Shown in pieces: positions 1 through 10,961 of a stretch of 64,000 nt of DNA. A program made the position numbers and the translations under genes. Source of the DNA: Scedosporium boydii (Eukaryota; Ascomycota; Sordariomycetes; Microascales; Microascaceae); the NCBI GenBank assembly GCA_002221725.1, contig NJFT01000140.1, forward strand, positions 1-64,000, written 5' to 3'. Each line of letters begins with the position of its first letter. Position 1 is the first letter of the stretch. Under the pieces are notes generated by a model. The model was not told the origin of the DNA. It was given only the letters and a program-made list of their open reading frames with translations, and did not search any database.

Positions 1-774
1 CCGATGTTTCCGCCGATGTTTTTGATATTTCGCTGCCGAACATAGCCGACGAAAAGGTTCTGCCTACATGGCTGGCATGGCTGTTTTCGCCAGTGGTTCC
101 GGCAGCATATTCCTTCCACATTCCCACTGAGAAATTCCTATTTCATTTCAGGAATCAAAGAACGTTTTCTTCGATGTTTCCATGATTTCACTGATCAGTT
201 GTTTCTGATTTCGACTACGATGATAAGATACAGTATAGGGCACGAGCTCGAGAGCCAGGCCGATGAGCTGGTAGTAGCTGCGTGGACGCCTCAGGATCTA
301 TGGTTGTATTTGAGAAGTGGGCAATTGTTTTTATATAGCATGGTTTCTTCATGAAAAATTTTTTTTTTTTTCCTGTTATTTCTTAGGTTTCTTTTGTTGG
401 TTTTTTGGTTGGTTTCTTCTTTCTTCTTTCTTTGTTTCTTTGAAAATTTCTGCCTCCAGCGAAATTTCAGGTGGTGGGATGTGTTGGTGCTGGGGCGACT
501 GGCATGTGGCAACTGTGGCTTGTGGCAGTGGCTGCCACATGGCACGTGACGCGTGGCAGCAGCGGCATGGAACAAAAAGTGAAGAATTCCTTAGTGGCTA
601 TCGACTTCAAGTTAGAATATCTTTTTCAATCAGAATCCTTTTCCTTTTCGATTCCAGTTTCGTTTCTATGACCATTAGACCAACCTTTCCAACATCGATC
701 GCTTTGCGATCGATGTCTCCAAGATGACTGTTCCTTTCATTTTGTAGAGGGTGTTTTGGTTTAGTTTCCCTACT
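1..774. other. Intergenic, T-rich, no gene seen
   Basis: Pyrimidine-rich low-complexity DNA (dense T/TTC runs at about 358-445) with only short, unconvincing open frames. I recognise no domain, splice structure or RNA gene. Confidence 0.5.
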
Positions 775-1725
775 CGATCACAATATAGATATAAAAGTTT
801 AAAGTTTAATTTAGATTAAGTTAATAGTAGGCCTATTTAAGACTTTATCTAGTCTTATCTTAGTTAAGTATTTAATAGTTTCTATAAAATGTTTTATAAT
901 CTCTATATTATATAAGTCTAAGGCTTTAAATCTCTTTTTATATTTATAAATAGTTAGTTTAAGTTTTTAAGAGTAAATTAGTAGTAGTAGAACTTATATT
1001 ACCTATACTTTTATTATTTTAGTATATTAAGGCTTAGTTATATTAGTAAGTTTTTTATAGATAAGCTTATTATTAATATTAGCTTTATTTTTAGAGAGAC
1101 TATCCTATATAGTAGTTTTAATAAAGTTATTTAAGTTTATAGCTTTAGGACTACCTTTATTTATCTAAAGCTTTATAGCTTTAGATATATTAATATAAGT
1201 TTTAGGTAGTAAGAAGAGAAATAGGGAATAGAAGATAGGTAAAGGTAATAGAGGTTGAAGAGATTAAAAGAGTTAAAGATATAATAGGAGAAGAAGTTAG
1301 AAGAAATAGAAAAGAAATTAAATATAAGAGAGAGGATAGGAGAGAAGATGGGAGAGAGGATGGGAGAGAGGATGGGAGAGAAGACCTGAGAGAAGGTATA
1401 AAGGGGCCTATTTATAGGCTCTTTTATACTAACTAAAGACTATATAGTATCTTAAGTAGTAGAGATACTAGGATATAATAGTGCCCTCCTCCTCCTAGGT
1501 CTCTTATACTAAAAGAAGGTCTTTAAACTATAAAGTATAGCTTATATAAGACTTTAATTAATTATATTATAGCCTAACTTAAGCCTTCTCTAAACTAAGT
1601 TATTATTATTAAATTATATAAATATAACTTTTCCCTTATTTATATTACTATTAATAAGAAGATTACTTATATATAAGCATTTTTAGGAAGGGGGGAAATA
1701 GATACCTTTAAACTCTAGTAGTTGA
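775..1725. repeat. AT-rich RIP-like relic of a repeat
   Basis: Strongly A/T-rich block with very frequent TpA and almost no CpA or TpG on either strand. For example, the lines from about 900 to 1200 contain essentially none, and the remaining C occurs mostly as CT or CC. Loss of CpA/TpG with gain of TpA is the known signature of repeat-induced point mutation in filamentous ascomycetes. No coding frame survives and no terminal repeats or transposase motif can be read, so the original element cannot be named. Edges are set by eye where normal composition resumes. Confidence 0.75.
1335..1394. repeat. 12-bp tandem repeat, five units
   Basis: Five head-to-tail 12-mers inside the AT-rich block. 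The consensus is GATGGGAGAGAG, with the outer units diverged (GATAGGAGAGAA at the left, GACCTGAGAGAA at the right). It is a purine-only tract on this strand, so it contains little that C-to-T mutation could change here. It is probably a minisatellite embedded in the dead element. Confidence 0.8.
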
Positions 1726-2666
1726 TATTGTAAAACTGTGGTATTTAAGTTCTGGGTCTTATTGTTAAAGTGGGATGCTTTTTGGATCCTTAGTGAAGTT
1801 AGTAAGATTTAACAAGATGCTAGAGCTGTTTTAGCTGAAGCTGAGCTAGGCCTGATCTAGCCTGAGCAAAGACTGAAAAATGTCATGTGAGTCTCAGGCT
1901 AAGAAGATGACTAGATTGGGGGCATATTACATTTATTAACGTTGCTCTATTACCTCGAGGGGCGACTGGTACATCTCCACGAAATGGGCCGACGATCATC
2001 ACAGGACCAAAGAGAGCGTAGGCCTAGTGGTTAGGTAGAATCGAGGAAATGGGTTTGTTAAACTTTGGTTATTTTATGGACTTTATAGGAACTGCTTCGA
2101 GTCTGTGTATTTATCTAGGTGGCCGCTGTAATAGTTGGGAACATGATTTAATACTGCATTCCAGCACCCAAGCTAGTCGAGTAGGGCCACGATTGCCAAC
2201 ACTGCTCTCACGTTACGGTGGAACATGTCGGTGGTGCCTCACTCCTCCAGATCGGTGATGAATGCCAGGGGCTATCTGGTATGAAGCATGTTGGGTTGGG
2301 ACAATGCAGCGTACGAGGCCGTCACCATTTCATTGGTACATCAGGGTTGATCATGATGTTATGCTATGCTATATCTCCATAGATAAAACCACAGTTATTT
2401 GACTCGAATTTCTTGATCAGCCAGCTGTTCCGTTCACGCATCTCCATCGGACGTGGTGACGGGAGGACAAAACGCAAAACCTCCGAGCCGGTGGAGCTGG
2501 AGCTAGAGCTATGGACGATGACGGGCCAGGTCTACTACAACCTTTTCGAATGGTGAAGGAAATACCTTATCGCTCAATGGGAATTTCCCGGCCAACCTCA
2601 AATTAAATTGTTCCCAGACCGGGAAAGGAGGCAAGGCAAAAAAGGACGCAAAAAAATGTGTGCATG
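1726..2666. other. Intergenic, no gene seen
   Basis: Composition returns to normal. Short open frames are present but none has splice-site support or recognisable residues. Nothing further is seen. Confidence 0.4.
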
Positions 2667-2680
2667 AAAAAAAAAAAAAA
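2667..2680 (-). terminator. Oligo-T terminator of tRNA-Val
   Basis: A run of 14 A on the plus strand is an oligo-T run on the minus strand, 12 nt beyond the 3' end of the tRNA. This is the expected RNA polymerase III stop signal. Confidence 0.75.
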
Positions 2681-2691
2681 GAAGGAATTTG

Positions 2692-2781
2692 TGATTCGGC
2701 CCGGGCTCGATCCGGGGACCTCTTGTGTCCAGCACCTTGTGGATGTTAGACAAGCGTGATAACCAACTACACCACCGAACC
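2692..2781 (-). tRNA. tRNA-Val (AAC) with 16-nt intron
   Basis: Folds as a cloverleaf. The acceptor GGTTCGG pairs with CCGAATC (one G-U) before discriminator A. The D arm is GTGTAGTTGGTTATCAC, the anticodon stem is CTTGT/ACAAG, and the T stem is CCCGG/CCGGG. The loop reads C-T-AAC-A, then a 16-nt intron (2728-2743 on the plus strand) inserted one base after the anticodon, then C. That is the canonical eukaryotic intron position, and removal gives a 74-nt tRNA. One oddity is the T loop ATCGAGC, which has A where position 54 is nearly always T, so the B box deviates from GGTTCGA. It could therefore be a weakly expressed or ageing copy. Confidence 0.85.
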
Positions 2782-3194
2782 AGTGATTTCTCTCTCTCAG
2801 CACCTTCGACTTGGCATTCACTAATCCTAGCCAATTCAACGACCCGAGAGTCGAAATCCTCCGGATCCCAATCGCCTGTCCCGACGAAGAGGATCGTGGT
2901 CATCGTGGTCAGCCAGGGCTGTATATCATTCGATCCACTTTCCAGCTGCATCTTATCCCACCCATTCATGTCGGCCCTGCCCAAAAGCTGCAAGCTAAAA
3001 GGCCGAAGGAACCTCTCAACACCGTCTCCCCTGCAGGGTGGCAGAGCAGCCTTTAGGTGCGTGCAATGCGCAACTAGTGATCTATCAGTCGTCTTGGAAC
3101 CATAGTTCTAGATGCCTGGGATAGTTAATCAAGGGCTCGTTTTACGAGGTCCCACTGTACTTTTAGGATCCCCTCATTTGAGGAATCTCCCCAG
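2782..3194. other. tRNA 5' flank, no gene seen
   Basis: Only shadow frames are present. A possible upstream exon for the secreted-protein relic at 3195 was looked for, but no in-frame ATG with a good donor was found. Confidence 0.35.
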
Positions 3195-3452
3195 GCGCTC
3201 GTATTCGCCGCCACCGTCTCCACTAGCATCCTAGCCAACCCCGCCTCTGAGCACTCGCGACCCTTCCCCCAGCTCGAGGCACGCACCTCTTGCTACCACT
3301 CCAATGACTGCAGTTTGCTCTACGCTGCCAAGTGTTAGCAGTACTGCCGCCAGTGGGGCCAAGATGTTGGCGTTGACCGCATGGAGAAGTGCGACTTCCT
3401 AAACCGAAAGCGCTATTCCTGCACTAAGGATTACAACTTCTTGAGAGGGTAA
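3195..3452 (+). pseudogene. Broken small cysteine-rich secreted protein
   Basis: The frame from GCG at 3195 reads a hydrophobic leader-like stretch (ALVFAATVSTSILANPA) followed by a short mature part with six cysteines (CYHSNDC, then KC, YC, KC and SC). It is interrupted by TAG at 3336-3338 directly after the third cysteine. The frame then continues 37 codons to TAA at 3450, which overlaps a perfect donor (GG|GTAAGTG), so a further exon may have existed. The CCCCAG before 3195 could be an acceptor for a first exon that I cannot find. The layout is typical of fungal effector-like secreted proteins. TAG is one C-to-T step from CAG. The family is not recognised and function is unknown. Confidence 0.55.
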
Positions 3453-3970
3453 GTGATTTTGCGTAGTCATACTGGTACGTTTGGGCAATAGCCTCTGTTT
3501 CCGGGAAGGTAATCATAAAAATACTCTGGATGGCGAGAACCCTAGGATTTAAGTCGAGAATAGGCAAGAGACCTTGCTCATCGTGTGTTGCACGTGGGCT
3601 TGGGTATATGGCAAGTTCACTTGGATGGGGCGTTGGTGTATGTTTCCTCACAACCGACATCCCACGGTTCGGAGTCACTCGGTATTCTCTTCTTATCCGG
3701 ACTATATTTTTCATGTATTCTGATTATCACCTAACACAAGACTGAAATGGCGGAATGTCAGTATAGTTGTCCTGCAAAGCAATTCCTCCCCAGCGATTCG
3801 GTCAAATGTGAACGCCGGCTTACCTCAATGATTGTTACATGGTGATCTGATAATTTTGATTATAAATGCGTTATTCCCCCCAGAACTCCCGCTCGAAGTG
3901 CAACGCCGGCTTTGACACTTGCTTCTCGTCCTCAGTCGCGTTTCTGTAACTTCTACCCAAAGCCGAAAAT
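3453..3970. other. Upstream region of hydrolase gene
   Basis: No supported gene. It contains the 5' flank of the alpha/beta hydrolase and short shadow frames. Confidence 0.4.
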
Positions 3971-4789
3971 ATGAATCAAGGCCACCTCGATGTTCCCGGT
4001 GCTTCCCTATACTACGAGACGGGAGGGGAAGGGCCTCTTCTGCTCCTGATTCCCGGAGCGAACGGGGATGGCAAAGTCTTCGAACAGATTCTGGAACCCC
4101 TGGCCGAGCGCTTCACCGTTGTGGTGTACGATCGCCGTGGATTTTCTGGCAGTCAACTTCTCGGGCCTCAAAACTACGAAGTCCGGCTCGAGACCGACGC
4201 CGATGATGCGAGACGCCTGATTCAGCACTTGTCGGATTCGCCGGCTATCGTTTTCGGTACCAGCTCAGGGGCTGTTGTCGCACTCGAGCTTCTGGTTCGC
4301 CATCCCTCGGTAGTTCGCACCTTGATCGCCCACGAACCACCGGCCGTGAATCTTCTTCCCGATCCGGAGGCATCGAAATGGCGAGCATTCTTTGTCGATG
4401 TTTACGAAACTTACCGTCAGGAGGGCTTAGAACGGGGAATGTTCAAGTTTGTTACGGGGGTGCTGAGCCGGGAAGAAGCTGGACAGTGGAGGGAACGCGC
4501 AAGTAGCAGCAACGGCGGTGAACGAAACATCCAAAACCTCGAGTATTGGTATGAGCACGAAGTACGCCAGTATACGTCTGCTGATCTTGATGTCGCCGCA
4601 CTTGCTGCGTTCTCTGGTCGGCTTATCCTTGCTGGGGGCCGTGAATCCCGCGAGTCTTTCCCTTATCTTCCGAATACCGTGCTGGCCCAGAAGTTTGGAT
4701 TGCATATCTTGGAGCTCCCCGGCGGCCATCTTGGCTACGCACTCCATGCGCCACAGTTTGCTCAGGAACTCCGCGACGCTCTCATCTAA
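3971..4789 (+). CDS. Alpha/beta hydrolase, intronless
   Basis: A 272-aa single-exon protein. It begins LYYETGGEGPLLLLIPGANG (oxyanion-loop region, about residues 14-32), followed by VVYDRRGFSGS. The nucleophile elbow is G-T-S-S-G with Ser98, and the catalytic His is in LPGGHLGYA (His253). The usual acidic residue follows strand beta7 in LAGGRESRESF, where Glu rather than Asp is the likely acid. This arrangement, including DRRG and PGGHxGY, is common in actinobacterial and other bacterial hydrolases of this superfamily. The lack of introns in a window of multi-exon enzyme genes fits a bacterial-type origin, which is inference. The substrate cannot be told. The start is the first ATG in frame, preceded by AAAAT. 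Confidence 0.88.
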   Translation: MNQGHLDVPGASLYYETGGEGPLLLLIPGANGDGKVFEQILEPLAERFTVVVYDRRGFSGSQLLGPQNYEVRLETDADDARRLIQHLSDSPAIVFGTSSGAVVALELLVRHPSVVRTLIAHEPPAVNLLPDPEASKWRAFFVDVYETYRQEGLERGMFKFVTGVLSREEAGQWRERASSSNGGERNIQNLEYWYEHEVRQYTSADLDVAALAAFSGRLILAGGRESRESFPYLPNTVLAQKFGLHILELPGGHLGYALHAPQFAQELRDALI

Positions 4790-5912
4790 CTCAATTCCGT
4801 GAGACACTGTCTTATGAATAGGCACGGAACAGTCCTGGTTTCCAGCCAGGCACGGAGATTTGCTTTACTTTCCTTTTAACATACCTCACCTTTGCTAGGG
4901 CTGGCACGGCCTCGGCTTGACTACTTCTGTCCGGAATCACACTTGCGGTTCATCTTAGTTTGTAGCAGATATAGCTTGTCTCTACATAGGCCAGACATAG
5001 CCCCAACCTAGCCGCTTTAGGTGGTCGGTAAGAAAGGTTTTGTGGTCCTATCGTCCCTCCTACCTAGATTTACTTCATTGCGAGATCAAGGGTGGCTATC
5101 TAGGTAGTTTTACAGCCACGTCGTAACTCCGTCCAGCAAGGTTATCGCCGAATTTTAAAGAATAAGCCAATCAAAGTAACTCTCTGCTTATTAGAACCAA
5201 GCTGAAAATGGCCTCCCACATGTTTGATTGCTCTGCTGGAGCGGCAGTCGCTGTCTATCGGCTATCCGCCCTTGGCGTCTCCAAGCTCGGCGGCTCCTGC
5301 TCTGCAATGGGGAATTTGAGGGAAACCGGCAATATGAGAGGGAACGCACGACAGAGAGGCTAGAGAAACATAATCAGAAAAGAAGGAACTGTGACCAGTG
5401 CTGCCTGCCGCTTGCCGTGAAGACTTAGGATGGAGAGAGAGAATCTGCAAGACCAGGAGATCCTGCCTCGATTTCACCTTTGCTTTCTCTCTCCCTAAAC
5501 ACCAAAGGGAACCGACACATCAACAGAATTAAACAGCAGCACCGAAATACTCAAAGGCTGCACAAAACCACGCGTCTGCTCGAGAGCAATTTGCTCTCTT
5601 ATTGTTTTCTTTCTTTCTTTTCTCTGTCTTCTTGGACTCGTCACGCCTGCTACCGCTATTTACATGTTGGGATCCCTTCCACGTTGGATTCCCTACATTG
5701 GATTATCGGATTCCACATGGAGTTTCTTCCACGTTGAATCTTGGATTCTACATTCTGATTTCACAGACTTTTGTGTCTCGCAATCCGATGCGGTGGGTCG
5801 GATCTGCTGGTGCAGTACACGTGACCATCATCACGTGCATAGCCTTGACAGTTTATGGCAAATCACTCCCATACCTTGGTACTCTTGTGCACATTTTATC
5901 TGGCGAGCGACC
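4790..5912. other. Intergenic, no gene seen
   Basis: About 1.1 kb with short overlapping frames only and no recognisable domain. The right end is the presumed promoter of the next gene, including a CT-rich stretch near 5600-5650. Confidence 0.4.
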
Positions 5913-8585
5913 ATGGATGAAATCGAGCAACTGAGGAGGGAGCTCGAAAGGGAGAAACGCCGCCGGGAAGAGGCGGAAGCTCGTGTGCGGAATGAACAGC
6001 GTCGCCGTGAAGAGGCTGAGCTCCGCGCTACTGAAGCCCAGCAAGATACTACTGCTGCCTTGGCTGCCCTTCAACAGGAACGAGAGGAGCATGCCCGCAT
6101 CCAACTAGGTATAACCATACGATCTAGCCTCGCTTTTTACCCGCCACCCACCTGCTGACAGGATAGGACAGATCAATGCCTAAACGACTATCTTGTCCAA
6201 ATAAACCGTCTCAACTTCCACTTATCTCGCCTGCTCCCTCGCGCAGCGAATTCTGTGCCGACCCTTTCGGAGGGTGAGAAGTCGAAGTCCACATCTGGTC
6301 GGACAAACATCTTTGGGAAATACTATCCCCTGGAAATGCGCGCCTGGTGCGACTTTCCAGATCTTATCAGAGCTGCCTTTGCACGCATTCAGGCGACTGT
6401 CGGCGCCCAGAGACTCTTCCCCTCTGTTGCTGAAGTAGACTTCACCGAAAGAGGCCTGCTAGAGGAGCTTCCTGACGAGTTTCTGCAATCGGAATCCTTC
6501 ATCAGCGAGATGAAGACATCCTATTTCCTGCACGAGACATTGCAGAAACCTACCCAAAGAATTATCAACGCCTACTTGAACGCGAGTGGACACACACAGA
6601 AGCTTTTATTCGACAACCGCACGGTTGGTTGGCAACCTCGGGTGAACAGCTTCTCCAACGCGGACACAGACAGCAATAATGATAGTAGGGACGACAACGC
6701 CGCCCCCAAGCTGCCGCGCAAGACCCAGCCGGACTGTCTTGTGCTTTGCGCGAATGCTTCTGTCCCACTAGTCGATACTGCTAGAGACGCTACTGGGGAC
6801 GCTACTAGGGACGCTACTAGAGACGGGGATGGCAACGGGGATGGCAATGAAATTCGGATGGTACATCGCGTGACGCTTGGCGAACACAAAGCCACACATC
6901 GTCTGCGTGCTGGCACCGTTTCTCTCTATCTGCGGGGCCCTATGGCGGAAGACTTTATGGTCCAGCTGGCGAGGGATGCCAATTCCAGCCCTGCTGCGCA
7001 AGATATGGCCCAGGAGGCAAACCAAGGGGCGTCGTCTCGCTCCTCCGTTGGCCCGCCTGGGCGGGTCTCTTTTGCCCGTGCACTTACGCAGACCTTTCAC
7101 TACATGATTACCTCCGGAATCGAATTTGGCTACATGGCGACGGGGGAGACACTTTCCTTTTTGCGGGTGCCGCGGGATGATCCCACTACCCTCCTATACT
7201 ACACTGCGCTCTTCCCACAGTTTGGCCGGCGGAGGCCAAGGGGCGATGACGATGTTGCCGACCCTGAGAGCGACAGCACCAACCACCTTGCCATCTCCGA
7301 GTTATGTGGCCTATGTCTGCTTGCGTTTGAATCTACATCCGAACCGGCACGCCAGAGGAGCATCAACATATCACAACTAGCCCCATTCCCCAAACTTCCA
7401 CCTTCCCTTACGGATGACACGACGTCGGTGGTGTCCTCTTCCGCCACGCCACGAAGTCGGGATAGCAGCCAGGGACGGCGCAGGCGCCGTGAAGATGGCG
7501 ACGATGGAGATGATGAGAGGAGAAATGACGGCGATGCAGGCGCAGGGGTTAGTACCGTAGAGCGCGGCCGTCTTCGCCCTCCGGCGCACAGACCACGGGT
7601 CCCATCTCCGTTAAAGCGGCAACGGTCCGCATCGGACCATCCGACAGGTGATGACGAAATCCACCGTAAACAGCGGCGGGTTGATTTGCACCAAGACTCC
7701 GTCAGACGCACTCCCATGCCGTCTCTCCCGGGTCCGTTTGATCCGTCGTCCTTTCAGCCAATCCGCCCATACTGTACGCAGGCTTGCCTGCGAAGTCTCG
7801 TCCGCGAAGAGGAAGTAGACTACAACTGTCCAAACGTTGTGCTGCACTTGCAAGCGCTTCGTCGTTACAATGATTCCCGGCATCAAACAACTCACGCCCT
7901 CACGCGGAGCACGCTTTGCAAACTCGTCCAAACCCAGCTTCTGGACAACGCCGAGCGGGACTGCGAATGTTTCATCGATAAGGGCTTTTCAGGCGCGATT
8001 GGCTGTCTCTTCAAGATCACGGTGACGGGATACGGATACACCTTTGTGGCGAAAGGCGTCCAGTCCTTCGACCGCCACCGGCTGTCCCACGAAGTTAGCG
8101 TCTACGACCAGCTTTCCGACCAGCAAGGCGTGCTGATCCCTGTCTGTCTTGGCCTGATTCAGCTGCTTCTACCCTATCCGATGCTGAACTGCACCCTTGT
8201 GACGCATATGCTGTTGATGTCATACGCCGGCATCCCCCTCTATTCGTCGAAGCTGCATAAGTTTCCGGGAATTCGCGACATCAACCTGGACCGGGAGGCG
8301 GCGCGGACCTTGGACGAGCTGTGGACGGTCGGTCTGGGAGACCGGGATGAAGAGAGCAACGGCAACTTGACATGGTGCCGGGAGACTGGGCGGGTGATGA
8401 AGATTGACTTTGATCAGGCGTATGTCCGCCGGCGCCGTGGTGACGACGATGAACGTCAAGAAAGGGAACTGCTGCCACCCGCCCAGAGACCTGAAGGCAA
8501 GGGTTGGGATGATACCGGAGAGTTGAAGAGAAATCGGCGAAAGCAGCAGTCGCATTCGACTGTCGAGAGCCTTCTGCTGGCCTAG
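5913..8585 (+). CDS. Coiled-coil protein with C-terminal kinase-like domain
   Basis: Two exons, 5913-6108 and 6172-8585, joined across a 63-bp intron (G|GTATAA...CTGAC...ACAG); 869 aa. Exon 1 encodes a heptad-rich charged coiled coil (LRRELEREKRRREEAEARVR...). Exon 2 opens LNDYLVQINRLNFHLSR and a W-x-D-F segment (MRAWCDFPDL) shared by a large fungal family that ends in a protein-kinase-like fold. A low-complexity acidic/basic middle follows, including RDAT repeats near residues 205-225. The C-terminal third has YGYTFVAKGV (VAxK-type lysine), a HEVSVYDQL helix, a catalytic-loop-like GDRDEESNGN and KIDFDQA in place of DFG. The segment before GDRD is short and lacks the usual His, so kinase activity is doubtful. 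Its role is unknown. Confidence 0.8.
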
Positions 8586-9010
8586 CAGTTTTGGCCGGTA
8601 GTCATATCACGTCCTGCTGGGCAGGCGTAGTGTACGGCTGAGCCGCGGGTCACTGACACGAAATTATGGCATGGCGGCGAACTTTTGGTCTCGTCGCTTC
8701 ATTCATGCGCGCCACTAGTTAGATGACGACGCATTTAGTGGGCGGGGCTACCAACTGCACCCAGTTGCGCGGATCAGCAGCGAAGCGACTTTGTGTTCAC
8801 TTCCTCCTCCCGCTCCACGGTGCGCTTGAGCTTGTGGCAATGACCATGGCAGCGTTAAGGGTGATGGCGCTGGCATTCGCGGCATTCTCAATAGACCCGG
8901 GGGGTGTAGATCCGCGTTATAGCACAAGTAACTAAAGTCCATGACGAAAAATGGCAATATCATATGTACCCGGCTACCTGGCCTCTTGTAGTCTGGGTTT
9001 TTTACTGAAA
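8586..9010. other. Intergenic, no gene seen
   Basis: The 3' flank of the kinase-like gene. Short shadow frames only. Confidence 0.4.
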
Positions 9011-9268
9011 ACTACTCAGACGGATCGGAGTGCAGCCCCTGTCCGCAACATGATATACGAGGCCTGAAAAGGCATTCGGTCAAATGTGCTCGAACAGTTG
9101 GGGGCAGAAGCTGCTGCAAAGTTGCTGCGGGAACTGACAGACGTCGGACATGTTGGCCAATAGACCATAGCAACGGGAGCGCACAAATAGGGAATCCCTA
9201 TGAAAAAGGATCCGAAGGATGGCCTCGCAGTGGACTTAATAAGACACATATGTCACGCGAAGGAATGA
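9011..9268 (+). pseudogene. Decayed ORF with three in-frame stops
   Basis: One frame reads protein-like sequence throughout (RNMIYEA, then NVLEQLGAEAAAKLLRELTD, GHVGQ, TIATGAHK, GIPMKKDPKDGLAVDLIRH) but is cut by TGA at 9065, TAG at 9161 and TAG at 9188 before its final stop at 9266. The alternation of helix-like segments and the absence of frameshifts argue for a recently killed coding exon rather than chance. Both TAGs are single transitions away from CAG or TGG, and the TGA is one from CGA or TGG. I do not recognise the family and flanking exons were not found. Confidence 0.4.
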
Positions 9269-9346
9269 AGAGGTCGAGTCCTAAGTCCTGAGAATGAAAG
9301 CTGATGGCGGAAAGAACTGCATTGCTAACTAGAATAATGACTTTTT

Positions 9347-9370
9347 GAATATAACCTAACTCTTCATAAT
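9347..9370. repeat. Diverged direct repeat, copy 1
   Basis: A 24-bp segment starting GAATATAACC and ending CTCTTCATAAT. It matches 10414-10437 at 21 of 24 positions, and loosely similar sequence (GAATAAAG/GAATAAGG) follows in both copies. Confidence 0.5.
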
Positions 9371-10413
9371 ACACCTCGACGAATAAAGTAACGAAAAATA
9401 AAATAATAATAGTAGTCTATAACTAAAGAATTGACGGCCTTGTAAGTCACCCGGCTACACGTAGCTATGTTAGCAGAAGAGGGGAGGCGGAGTCAGGTTC
9501 GTAGAACATCATATTGTCCCCCCCGAGTCTCCGCTCGTTAAAAGCCTAGAAGTTCTTAGCTGGCATTACAAAGGGTCAGAGGTATATGGTCATCGTTACA
9601 ACACGAGAGGATAAAATTAGTAGTGGGACGTGTTTACTTTGCAGTTGATGGATGGGATATAATTCCTTGGGGAATAATGGATAAATTGATCGTAGTTAGT
9701 TTTTGGGAAGAAGAAGAAAACAGACACCCCCCCCCCCAAAAACCAAAAAAAAAAAAAAAAAAAAAGAAGGAGAAAAAGGAAAATAAAAAAAAATTTCACG
9801 GTTTCGAATGTATGACGTCTTGTTCAGGTCTTGACACGAGCGCTCGTAAAGGTGCAACCACCTGGAGCTACCCGATACTGACTCAGCTTTTGATCCAGGG
9901 TTATACGGCTTCATTGTTACTCCGATGATGTATCGGTGATGGGGGCCTCCTTCCTATCCCTATCGGCCGTGGCATCTCCCTCGTGCCTTCAGTCACAGAC
10001 TCACAACTGCAGCTACAGGGGGAAGTCCTCGTAGCCGCGATAGATAATTCGTACTCGACTCTTCAGTCGTTAATCCCCGCACTCCCCGCCTTTCAATTAT
10101 ATGTGGCGGTAGATCCGATGGTTGGGTGGCGTGAGGAGCAGCACACTCTGACCATGTATAGACGGTCTAATACAACGATGGCAACGAGAAAGCGCATCAT
10201 CTACTGCGAGTCCATAGATGACGTATATCGCTAGATATACTCTTCTAAAATGCATCCTAGGAAAGGTCATAAGTTACAACCAACAGAGAAGACAGTAGAT
10301 CTACCAGGGATCAACGCGTGCTCATATGGATACAATTGTAGGTTGCAGGCTGCAAATTACTGAAGAAGATAGACGTAGTTCCCACTGCTTAACGCTAGAC
10401 TTTTGCCACAATC

Positions 10414-10437
10414 GAATATAAACCTACTCTTCATAAT
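10414..10437. repeat. Diverged direct repeat, copy 2
   Basis: Second copy of the 24-bp segment at 9347-9370, same orientation, about 1.07 kb away. It could mark the ends of a dead element or two solo fragments. Confidence 0.5.
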
Positions 10438-10961
10438 GGAGCTAAGTGAATAAGGCAACTAGAACTAATATAATGATTAGCGGTGACGAATCCACCTGAC
10501 AAAATATCGTTGATTTTGAATCATTCTTGACAATAAAGTTTGAGCGCAACCATACCATTGGTACCCCTGCACACCTCGCAGGGGTTGATCAATTGATCTG
10601 TGTGTGTCCCAGCGGGCGGGGAAGACGATATGCGAAGTGACTGTCGATCCATCTTGGGGCTCCAGTGCTCCAGTGCTCCACTCCACCACACATCTTCCGC
10701 CTGTTTCGCCATCGATCAAGCCCTATCATGCCCAGCCACGTATGTACTGAGGTGGGAATAGGATGCATGCCTGAAGAACGGGTCCACGGTCCACGGGTCC
10801 CCGCCTTCTCCTTTTTCCGCGAAATTCTTCATGCTGCGGATGCACTTGACCTCGAGCCTTTTTCAACTCGAGTCCGCGCGCTGACCGCCACGCCATTAAA
10901 TTTATGTATCAAACTGGTAACAAATCTAGTACCTAAAGAGCCTGGGAACCCGGCGCACAAA

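Larger units (their letters stand above)
9269..10961. other. Intergenic, repeat-like AT-rich patches
   Basis: No supported gene. It contains an AT-rich patch at about 9320-9430, a C run followed by a long A-rich run at about 9727-9795, and a second AT-rich patch at about 10400-10480 resembling the first. This may be the remnant of a degraded mobile element. Confidence 0.4.

Noticed and set aside
6777..6852. Repeat of RDAT/GDGN codons as a separate repeat element
   Set aside because: It is an in-frame low-complexity segment of the kinase-like protein, not an independent element.
9790..9905. tRNA-like sequence next to a poly-A/T run on the minus strand
   Set aside because: It has a TTCGAA loop-like motif and a TAGCTCCAGGTGGTT D-arm-like stretch, but no T stem or acceptor stem pairs in either orientation.
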